From an uncultured Candidatus Hydrogenedens sp. (GTDB lineage: Bacteria; Myxococcota; UBA4151), in contig CACGMS010000006.1 in NCBI GenBank assembly GCA_902574205.1, positions 1 through 47,894 of the forward strand: a stretch of 47,894 bases of DNA, read 5' to 3'. The notes below the pieces were generated by a model that was given only the letters and a program-made list of their open reading frames with translations, ran no database searches and had not been told where the DNA came from. Position numbers and translations under genes: made by a program. Of this stretch, positions 41,348 to 47,894 are shown one piece after another (position 1 is the stretch's first letter; each line of letters starts with the position of its first letter).

Positions 41348-42880
41348 TTAGAACCGATAGGTAATGTCTGCTCCGAGAATCTCACGCGCCATTTGAGCAC
41401 TAAACACGCGATCTTCGGACTGACCTTCACCGACGGGGCGACTCATGGTGCGCAACCCACTCAGCGATACCATGTAACGCTTATAACCTAAGGTCAGGGT
41501 AATCGGCACTTTGGGCGCTTGAACCCATAGACCCACTCCCCCGCCGTACTGCAATGACGGCCAAGTAAAGGACTCGGAAGGGTCACGCCGAGGCGTTCCT
41601 GTGCCCGCGATCGCATCACCATTCTCATTGGTTTCAAATTGAAGATTGTGAACGGTACCATGGCTCAAGTTCAAGCCCATAAACCCGCCAACATAAGCGC
41701 CAACAGGCGCAGCTCCAAACTGTACATCCAAGCGACCATCGAGTTGAATGAATCGAATGTATTCGTACTTGTACCAGAACTGTTCTCCAGGCTGATCGGC
41801 GCGCGTGGGATCGGCACTATTTTCATCCAAGTGCGTCAAACGGATCCACGCTTCTTCGCCGCCATCTTCGCCAGTCACCGTGTGCGCGGGCAACGAACCC
41901 CCACTCACACCGACGCCCAATCGAATCCCAGGAGTTCCCAACGGAAGGCGTAACTGGGCAACCAAGGACACCGCGTTACCTGCAGAACCCACCTCACCAT
42001 TTTGATTAACCAGCGACGGTCCAAAACTCAGACCGACTTCTCCGGCTAAACCACCTTTTTTCCAATCATCGATTCGTTTCTGCTCGTCCGCTTTACGCTT
42101 TTTCGCGTCCGCTTCAGCCTTAGCAGCGAGTTCCGCAGCGTTGGCTTCTTCGGCCTTGCGTAACTTTTCAAGCGCAGCCTGCTTTTCTGCTTCGATCTTT
42201 GCGACTCGAGCCGCCTCTTCAGCTTGTTGCTTTTCGAGTTCAGCCTGCATCGATTTTCGATCGGCGTCGGCCACAACTTTCCAGGGTGCAAGCCCTGTCA
42301 GTCCCTTTGGCGCTTCTGCCTTTTTCGCTTCACCCACTTCGGGTACGACCATCGTCGATGGAGCTCCATCCACTCGGGGTTTATACTTATGTAAGCCCTG
42401 ACTCATTTCGGTCACCGCTTGACTCACAGACATGAGATCCAAGACAGGAAGCACCATAGAGCGCTCTTTGCGCGCGGCGAACGCCCCATCGGCACGCAGG
42501 CCACGAATCCACACCGTCACCAACCCCCCTTTTTCGCCAAGAGGTTTGATGCGTACCCGCGCAACCCCGCCGAGCGCCGAAAAAGCTCGGCGCAACGTTT
42601 CGCCGCACACTGCCCCTTCGCAGCCGGCTTGAAGCAACGAGCGCAACTGGACGCCGATCGGGTCGCGCAACAATTTCTTACCGGACAAATCAACGAGGTT
42701 ACCATCTTGTAATCGTCGACTGACCAGTCGTTGCTTCTCGAGATTCGTCGCCAGCGCGGCTACTGCCGCTAAACGAACATCTTCACTTGCTGTCTTGGCC
42801 TTGGGGCCAAGCACAAGAATGCGGTTATTGGTAGCGCCAGGAACAATGGCGGCGAGAAGAACTGCGACCTGAATCAACAA
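41348..42880 (-). CDS. Outer-membrane protein with C-x4-C domain and TolA-like arm
   Basis: A 510-residue exported protein of unrecognised type. After a signal peptide (MLIQVAVLLAAIVPGA) there is a domain (about 18-150) with the C-x4-C element GCEGAVC and ALGGVARVRI, like the one in the TonB receptor and the protein at 21105. A TolA-like Ala/Glu/Lys coiled coil (about 203-277) follows, then a predicted beta-barrel (about 280-510) ending in aromatic TYRF, typical of outer-membrane barrels. The start is TTG, with a weak AAGG ahead. The modular order suggests a barrel with a long periplasmic arm. Confidence 0.72.
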   Translation of the reverse strand: MLIQVAVLLAAIVPGATNNRILVLGPKAKTASEDVRLAAVAALATNLEKQRLVSRRLQDGNLVDLSGKKLLRDPIGVQLRSLLQAGCEGAVCGETLRRAFSALGGVARVRIKPLGEKGGLVTVWIRGLRADGAFAARKERSMVLPVLDLMSVSQAVTEMSQGLHKYKPRVDGAPSTMVVPEVGEAKKAEAPKGLTGLAPWKVVADADRKSMQAELEKQQAEEAARVAKIEAEKQAALEKLRKAEEANAAELAAKAEADAKKRKADEQKRIDDWKKGGLAGEVGLSFGPSLVNQNGEVGSAGNAVSLVAQLRLPLGTPGIRLGVGVSGGSLPAHTVTGEDGGEEAWIRLTHLDENSADPTRADQPGEQFWYKYEYIRFIQLDGRLDVQFGAAPVGAYVGGFMGLNLSHGTVHNLQFETNENGDAIAGTGTPRRDPSESFTWPSLQYGGGVGLWVQAPKVPITLTLGYKRYMVSLSGLRTMSRPVGEGQSEDRVFSAQMAREILGADITYRF

Positions 42881-43015
42881 AGAATCGCCCTTTCTTGAGG
42901 ACCGCTACGCGGTGTCGACTTGCGGGGGACGCTGTCACGTTCCCAACGCCTGGTCAAATACCCTACATGACATGAACGACAAATACCGCTAGTCGCCGCA
43001 CACAAGGAGATGGCC

Positions 43016-43690
43016 ATGGTCAAGGTTCTCGATAAAGGTTTCATCGATGTCGTCGACGTCATGGGTAGTGATTTAAGCGTCGTTAATGCGGCGCGTGTGA
43101 GCTTTGGCAAACGCAAAGACGAGATGACTGCCGGTGATGCAAAACTGATACGTTACCTGTGGACGCATATGCACACTTCACCCTTTCGCCACGCCAGTAT
43201 TCAGTTCCACTTAAAAGCACCAATTTTCGTCCTTCGCCAGTGGATGAAGCATCAAGTCGGTTGTGCCTGGAACGAAATTTCTGGCCGCTACGTCGTCTTC
43301 GAGCCCGATTTTTACATTCCGGATAACTGGCGAGAACAGCACGAAAGTAACAAACAAGGATCGAAAGGGTCGGTCGCCGACCAAGCCCAAGCCACTGAGC
43401 TCTATGAGGCCACCCTCAAACAACAATTCGATGCCTACAACGCACTCTTGGCTCAAGGCGTCTGCAAAGAACAAGCGCGTATGGTCCTACCCGTGGCCAC
43501 CTACTCGGAATGTTATTGGACGTGTTCCTTACAAGCGATCATGCATTTCTTGAGTCTGCGTCTCGATGCCCATTCCCAATGGGAAATCAGACAATATGCG
43601 GCGGCGGTTTTTGCGCTGGTCAAAGAACGCTTCGCCATCAGTCTCGAACAGATGCAACTCCCCGAAGACATCGAACTCCCTGAACTCTAG
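43016..43690 (+). CDS. thyX: FAD-dependent thymidylate synthase (ThyX)
   Basis: A 224-residue flavoenzyme making dTMP from dUMP with FAD and methylene-tetrahydrofolate. It has FRHASIQFHLKAPIFV and the ThyX signature region RQWMKHQVGCAWNEISGRYV. The usual RHRxxSxNxxSxR reads here as KHQ...NEISGR, a variant also in line with its normal length. The C-terminal part CSLQAIMHFLSLRLDAHSQWEIRQYA is typical. ATG 43016 is chosen over 43010 because AAGGAG then sits 6 bases upstream rather than overlapping the start. It leads the thyX-serS-moaC set. Confidence 0.9.
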   Translation: MVKVLDKGFIDVVDVMGSDLSVVNAARVSFGKRKDEMTAGDAKLIRYLWTHMHTSPFRHASIQFHLKAPIFVLRQWMKHQVGCAWNEISGRYVVFEPDFYIPDNWREQHESNKQGSKGSVADQAQATELYEATLKQQFDAYNALLAQGVCKEQARMVLPVATYSECYWTCSLQAIMHFLSLRLDAHSQWEIRQYAAAVFALVKERFAISLEQMQLPEDIELPEL

Positions 43691-43699
43691 GAAGATCCC

Positions 43700-44974
43700 A
43701 TGTTGGATATCAACATCATCCGTAACGAAACTGAGCGCGTCAAAGCTGCGGTCGCTCGTAAAAAATTCGCCGTCGACATTGATGAACTCTTGGACGTCGA
43801 CGAGCAACGTCGAGAGCTTGCTGGTCGAATTGATGATCTAAGGGCAAAGCGAAAAACAGTATCGGGCTCTATTCGAGACCTTGAAGGTGATGCCAAAGCC
43901 GAGGCGATCGAGCAGGGGCGCGTCCTACGCGAACAAATCGGAGAACTCGAAGACACGCAACGACAAACCGAATCCCGCTTTGATGAGTTGATGTTGCTGG
44001 TACCTGGTCTTCCAGTTGAGGGCATCCCAGATGGAGCGAGCGACGAAGACAATCTCGAAATTCGACGTGTCGGCGAGCTACCTGACTTTGCATTTGAAGC
44101 CAAAAATCATGTGGAGTTGTGTGAGTCCTTAGGCTTAGCCGACTTTTCTCGAGCCGCTAAGTTTGCAGGCGGGCGTGCATATCTTTTGACCGGTCACGGC
44201 GCGCTCCTGGAATACGCCGTTACCCGTTTTGCTATGGATCTTCTCATGCAACGCGGATGGAGCCCGATGGTGGTTCCCCTTTTGGTCAATGACAAAGCGA
44301 TGTTTGGTACGGGTTTCTTCCCCCATGGTCTTGAAGACACGTACCAACTACCCAACGACGACTTATACCTAGTCGGCACCTCTGAAGTCAGTTTGGTCTC
44401 TATTCACCGTGATGAAGTTCTAACCGCCGAAGCGCTGCCTATTCGCTATGCCGGTATGACCACCTGCTTTCGTCGAGAGGCGGGTAACTATGGTCGAGAT
44501 ACTCGGGGTTTGTATCGAGTCCACCAGTTCCAAAAAGTCGAACAGGTCTCGATCATCGAAGCCAATGAAGACGCGAGTGAAGCCGAACATTATCGATTGC
44601 TCGATAACTCGGAATCGATTCTCAAAGCTTTAGGCATTCCCTACAGAGTGGCGCTCGCGTGCACGCAAGAATTAGGAATGGGACAAGCGCGTAAACACGA
44701 GATCGAAAGCTGGATGCCCAGTCGACAAGCCTACTGCGAAACACACAGCTGCTCAACGATGCACGACTTCCAAGCGCGCCGAAGCCGCATTCGATACCGA
44801 CCCGAGGCTCAAGCCAAACCTTTATTCGCCCATACCCTGAACAATACCGCTATTGCGAGTCCACGGTTTTTGATTCCTTTGCTCGAACTCAATCAGCAAG
44901 CAGATGGGTCGGTTGTCATTCCTGAGCCGTTACGAGCCTATATGAACGGCATCGACGTCTTGGAGCCAAAGTGA
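43700..44974 (+). CDS. serS: Serine--tRNA ligase
   Basis: A 424-residue class-II aminoacyl-tRNA synthetase that charges tRNA-Ser. The N-terminal ~110 residues form the usual antiparallel coiled coil (ERVKAAVARKKFAVDIDELL, RRELAGRIDDLRAKRK). Motif 2 reads CFRREAGNYGRDTRGLYRVHQFQK. Motif 3 reads HTLNNTAIASPRFLIPLLELNQQ, followed by IPEPLRAYMNG. The motif 2 and 3 text is of the variant seen in some bacteria and not the commoner GSGLA form, but all key features are there. It sits 9 bases after thyX. Confidence 0.96.
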   Translation: MLDINIIRNETERVKAAVARKKFAVDIDELLDVDEQRRELAGRIDDLRAKRKTVSGSIRDLEGDAKAEAIEQGRVLREQIGELEDTQRQTESRFDELMLLVPGLPVEGIPDGASDEDNLEIRRVGELPDFAFEAKNHVELCESLGLADFSRAAKFAGGRAYLLTGHGALLEYAVTRFAMDLLMQRGWSPMVVPLLVNDKAMFGTGFFPHGLEDTYQLPNDDLYLVGTSEVSLVSIHRDEVLTAEALPIRYAGMTTCFRREAGNYGRDTRGLYRVHQFQKVEQVSIIEANEDASEAEHYRLLDNSESILKALGIPYRVALACTQELGMGQARKHEIESWMPSRQAYCETHSCSTMHDFQARRSRIRYRPEAQAKPLFAHTLNNTAIASPRFLIPLLELNQQADGSVVIPEPLRAYMNGIDVLEPK

Positions 44975-45447
44975 GCCGCTTGACGCATGTCGACAGTCAA
45001 GGGACGGCGCAGATGGTCGATGTGTCAGCAAAAGAAAAGAGCATGAGAGAAGCTGTTGCCATTGGGCGCATCGATCTTAATCCAACGACCATCGAGCTAC
45101 TCTACGCGGGTGAACTACCAAAAGGTGATGCACTCGCTGTTGCTCGTATTGCAGCAATTCAAGCAGCCAAAAAGACCGCTGATCTGATTCCACTTTGTCA
45201 TCCGCTGATGATCGATAACGTGCACATCGATTTCATACGTGAAGAGCGAGCTGTCGCTCTGAAAGTGCGAGTCCGCTGCTCCGGCAAAACAGGTGTTGAA
45301 ATGGAAGCATTAACGGCTGTTTCCGTAGGCCTTCTCACGCTTTATGATATGGTTAAGGCCGTCGAACGATCCGCTCATATCGATAGTATTTGCTTACTCG
45401 CAAAAAGTGGTGGAGCTTCAGGTTCTTGGTCACAACCTAAGGACTAA
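44971..45447 (+). CDS. moaC: Cyclic pyranopterin monophosphate synthase
   Basis: A 158-residue enzyme of molybdenum-cofactor synthesis that makes cyclic pyranopterin monophosphate from the MoaA product. It has the N-terminal MVDVSAKEKSMREAVA, the LIPLCHPL motif, and the catalytic stretch VEMEALTAVSVGLLTLYDMVKA, with the acidic residue and lysine expected. The start is GTG, which overlaps the serS stop (GTGA). The other moa genes are not in the window. The stop codon overlaps the convergent Cys-rich gene by 4 bases. Confidence 0.95.
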   Translation: MSRLTHVDSQGTAQMVDVSAKEKSMREAVAIGRIDLNPTTIELLYAGELPKGDALAVARIAAIQAAKKTADLIPLCHPLMIDNVHIDFIREERAVALKVRVRCSGKTGVEMEALTAVSVGLLTLYDMVKAVERSAHIDSICLLAKSGGASGSWSQPKD

Positions 45448-47174
45448 AGCTTACACAAATTGACCAACACAGGTGACTGCTCTGTATTAACATTGTGGGG
45501 CTTGCATCGAAGACCCGCGCAGTCAGCATCGGTACAACAAGTATCAGAGCACCGGTTGTCCAGACAACTCGATGACAAACAGTCGCTGTCGGCTTGACAA
45601 GCGGCACCGACCCGCCCTTGACCTGCGCCTTGTCCACGACCACAGATTTTGATGATGACCTGACCACGTTCATCAATAATGGTTGGGTTGCAGGCAAGAC
45701 CCGGACTACAATCCGCAGCGCTACAACATAACGGTTGGCATTGACCGGTCTCCTCGTTTTGACCGGTCGTGTTGTCGCAGATTCCCGACCGGCAATTGTG
45801 ATTATTCAAAAAGCATTCAGAACCATTTGGGGCTAAACCAATTGCACTGGCGCACAATCGGGCGATCGAGCCATTTTGGTCCAGCGCCATCGCCATGCAC
45901 GATTGGATGTTGCCGCAGTGATTGTCGTGCGTGCAATCGGGCCGACAACGGGCGTTTGCGCAAATTCCTGAACGACATTCCGCCCAACTTTGACAGACCT
46001 GTCCCTCGACCGACGATAAGGGACCACCGGCGCGCGTCGAAGGCACACAAAAACTCATCGCTGAACCCAATAATGTCGTGCACATCGACGCTAAAGGGCA
46101 GTCCTCACTTTGACCACAAGGCTCCGAGCAAAAGACTTGTTGATTCCACATGCCCGCGAATCCACTTTGGCATTGAGATGCTGCGGTAGCGGTTTGACCA
46201 TAGGCGAGATGACCTTGCTGTCCCCGCGGCACGCACTGACCATTTTGGCACGTTTGGCTTTGCGGGCAATCGGCATCAGCGTTACACCCGCCTTGTTGTT
46301 GCGTCACGCAGCGACCGTTTTGGCAGCGCTGATCCTGCGGACACTCTCGGTCAGAGGTACACGCATCAGAGTCGTCGACACAGCGTCGATCAACACATTG
46401 TTGACCCACCGCGCAGTCACCATCGTAACTGCATGCGTTCGCTTGCCCTCCCTCGCACCGATTCGCTCGACAATTTTGTCCGTCCTGACAATGGCGGTCG
46501 GTTGCACATTCAACGCAACGTCCTTGAGTGCAAACAGGCGCATCACCAGGGCAGTCTTGGTTGCGCTCACACTGGGTTTGTGACCCTACGCAGCGATTAT
46601 TTTGACACTGTTCATCGGCACCGCAATGACTGTCTTGAACACACTCAAAGCACTGATCATCAACACAATGAGGGGTGTCGCTCGCGCACGGTGGATCGCA
46701 AGAACCACCGCCACACAAGCCAAGCCCCGTCTCATCGTTGATCGACTCGCAATCTTGTCCCTGTGCACACGCTTCACGAGTCCAACACTGACCACCTGTC
46801 AATTCGGTGCATTCGAAACGGGGTTTGGCGCAATACATCTGTGCGCCACAGTCTTGATGACGCTGACACGGATTACCCACTTGCGGAGTGCGGCATTCAC
46901 CCTGACTACAGACCATGCCCGTGCGACAATCCCAAGCGCCCTGACACTCGTTTACGATCGGTTGGCAGGCACCTCGCCGGCACACTTCACCGCCACCGCA
47001 TTCTCCATCGTTGACGCACGTACGAACACTGTTTGAACACGTGCCTTGGTGGCACACCAAGCCGACAGCACAATCGGCGGATGCGGAACAAGAGTCCCCA
47101 TCTTGAGCCGGTCCACAAGCCATCACACCAAAGAGGGCAGAAATCGAAATCAAAAGCCAAGTCATGCGCCGCAT
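45444..47174 (-). CDS. Cys-rich lipoprotein with Dickkopf-like repeats
   Basis: A 576-residue predicted lipoprotein. The start ATG 47174 (MRRMTWLLISISALFGVMAC) opens a lipoprotein signal with lipidation at Cys20 and has GAGGAAG upstream; the frame extends to 47501 but that part overlaps atpZ on the other strand and lacks any family likeness. The body holds about a dozen modules of the type C...DCP.GQ.C.NGRCV, a Dickkopf-like pattern common in Myxococcota surface proteins. The C-terminal part has longer disulfide units (CTTLLG, SAMSFC, CCSAADC). The function is unknown; a surface scaffold or adhesin is an inference. Confidence 0.84.
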   Translation of the reverse strand: MRRMTWLLISISALFGVMACGPAQDGDSCSASADCAVGLVCHQGTCSNSVRTCVNDGECGGGEVCRRGACQPIVNECQGAWDCRTGMVCSQGECRTPQVGNPCQRHQDCGAQMYCAKPRFECTELTGGQCWTREACAQGQDCESINDETGLGLCGGGSCDPPCASDTPHCVDDQCFECVQDSHCGADEQCQNNRCVGSQTQCERNQDCPGDAPVCTQGRCVECATDRHCQDGQNCRANRCEGGQANACSYDGDCAVGQQCVDRRCVDDSDACTSDRECPQDQRCQNGRCVTQQQGGCNADADCPQSQTCQNGQCVPRGQQGHLAYGQTATAASQCQSGFAGMWNQQVFCSEPCGQSEDCPLASMCTTLLGSAMSFCVPSTRAGGPLSSVEGQVCQSWAECRSGICANARCRPDCTHDNHCGNIQSCMAMALDQNGSIARLCASAIGLAPNGSECFLNNHNCRSGICDNTTGQNEETGQCQPLCCSAADCSPGLACNPTIIDERGQVIIKICGRGQGAGQGRVGAACQADSDCLSSSCLDNRCSDTCCTDADCAGLRCKPHNVNTEQSPVLVNLCKL

Positions 47175-47258
47175 AAAAGACTGTTCTTCCTCTGAGTTGA
47201 TGCGTAGTGGGGCGGAAACCCTATGCCATAGGCAGCGCCAGAGAGCGAGTTCAGTCAC

Positions 47259-47528
47259 ATGATCAAGCGCGGACCGAGCGAAAAAGAGCAATGGGCACTC
47301 ATGGCTCGATACGGCACCGTGGGTATTGAAATGGGGCTTTGCGTGATCTTTGGCTGGTGGTTTGGCACCACCGCCGATGAGTGGTTCGATTCGGCACCCT
47401 ATGGTCTCAACTTCGGGTTGTTCTTTGGCGTCGCCGCCGCGTTCAATGCGCTCTGGCGCATGTACAAAGTCATGACTACCGAACACGAGCTCGATCAGCA
47501 CGAGTCAGACAATGCTCCTGACCGCTGA
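47259..47528 (+). CDS. atpZ: AtpZ/AtpI family ATP synthase accessory protein
   Basis: An 89-residue protein with two membrane segments (about 20-40 and 47-65; GIEMGLCVIFGWWFGTTADEWF and GLNFGLFFGVAAAFNALW). This is the AtpZ pattern: GTVGIEMG then G..AD and G..FGVAAAF. It overlaps atpI by 17 bases. In the atp operons of many bacteria atpZ-atpI precede atpB; the window ends here, so the rest of the operon should follow. It is proposed to help assemble the F0F1 complex. Confidence 0.85.
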   Translation: MIKRGPSEKEQWALMARYGTVGIEMGLCVIFGWWFGTTADEWFDSAPYGLNFGLFFGVAAAFNALWRMYKVMTTEHELDQHESDNAPDR

Positions 47529-47892
47529 TCAAACGCGCGCGATCCGCCTGTTCGAGAAGGCTAATCTTCTCTGTGCCGTTTTGATGCTTCTAGGTGCGAC
47601 GGTTCTCGGTTTTGGCCACCTTGTGCCTGGCGGCCTTGTGGGCGCTGCTGCGGCTGCAGTCAATATCCGCCTAAGTCGCCGTATTATCCAAAGATTTCTA
47701 CAATCTGAACACCGCAACAAACACTCAACCTCTAGGCAACTCACCTTTAAGGCTTTTTGCGTGCTTGCTTGTGTTGGAGGGGTCGTGTACCTGCGCCCCG
47801 AACTTGCCGCGGGAGTAGCGTTGGGATTCACCTCAATTCTGCCGGCGTCATTGATTTTAGCAGTGAGTTATATCTCAAGTAGGTTGGAGTAA
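47512..47892 (+). CDS. atpI: ATP synthase subunit I (AtpI-like)
   Basis: A 126-residue, four-segment membrane protein. The segments lie at about 18-40, 43-57, 81-100 and 105-122, with GLVGAAAAAVNIRLSRRIIQ between. It matches the small, weakly conserved AtpI family by its place after atpZ and its length. The last codons end with TAA at 47890-47892, so the gene is complete. The call rests mainly on context and topology. Confidence 0.75.
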   Translation: MLLTADQTRAIRLFEKANLLCAVLMLLGATVLGFGHLVPGGLVGAAAAAVNIRLSRRIIQRFLQSEHRNKHSTSRQLTFKAFCVLACVGGVVYLRPELAAGVALGFTSILPASLILAVSYISSRLE

Positions 47893-47894
47893 TC

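Noticed and set aside
47175-47501. N-terminal extension of the Cys-rich lipoprotein
   Set aside because: It overlaps atpZ on the other strand and shows no family features; the lipoprotein signal starts at 47174.

Overview
The window reads as part of the chromosome of a Gram-negative bacterium of the Myxococcota (delta-proteobacterial) type, possibly a Bradymonadales-like lineage. The strongest taxonomic signal is three large lipoproteins built from tandem cysteine-rich repeats with a CGDG...E.CDDGN...D.C...C pattern (the 'myxo disulfide' DUF4215 repeat) and a fourth made of other Cys-rich modules, typical of myxobacterial outer surfaces. Outer-membrane genes (TonB receptor, Lol-like ABC system, beta-barrel protein) confirm a double-membraned cell. 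The lineage is an inference; there is no rRNA in the window.

Layout. (1) 1-3405, minus: a Lol/MacB-like export operon: LolA-like protein, two FtsX-type permeases and an ATPase cut by the window edge. (2) 3421-4073: a non-coding stretch with a broken isochorismatase-like fragment. (3) 4074-10609, plus: a compact cyanophycin operon, iadA-cphB-cphA, followed by a Mur-ligase-only CphA relative lacking the ATP-grasp domain. It encodes polymer synthesis (CphA), depolymerisation (CphB) and cleavage of the released beta-Asp-Arg dipeptide (IadA). (4) 18375-10610, minus: a six-gene heme-uptake operon: TonB receptor, triple-domain HmuY-like lipoprotein, HmuT, HmuU, HmuV and a HugZ-like heme-handling protein. 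A Fur-box-like site sits on the start of the first gene. (5) 18473-26653: a surface-protein block with two DUF4215 proteins ending in fibrinogen-like domains, one DUF4215-RCC1 protein, and a small periplasmic/membrane protein. (6) 26771-26847: tRNA-Asp with promoter and terminator. (7) 27062-38990, plus: a 1913-residue membrane-anchored protein, a DUF1015 protein, a class-I glutamine amidotransferase, a PHB-depolymerase-like lipoprotein esterase, an NhaC-type antiporter, a small acidic protein, and a shikimate kinase that has no ATG, GTG or TTG start and seems to begin at CTG. (8) 38987-42880, minus: an alpha/beta-hydrolase lipoprotein and an outer-membrane protein with a TolA-like arm. (9) 43016-45447, plus: thyX-serS-moaC. 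(10) 45444-47174, minus: a Cys-rich lipoprotein. (11) 47259-47892, plus: atpZ and atpI, the probable start of an ATP synthase operon.

The most unusual items are the ATP-grasp-less CphA paralog, the heme operon with three fused HmuY domains and a receptor carrying an N-terminal domain not usual for TonB receptors, a shared domain with a C-x4-C signature found in three otherwise unrelated envelope proteins here, and the CTG-start shikimate kinase. Convergent genes are packed tail to tail with no space for terminators. I see no CRISPR array, insertion sequence, phage or integrase genes.
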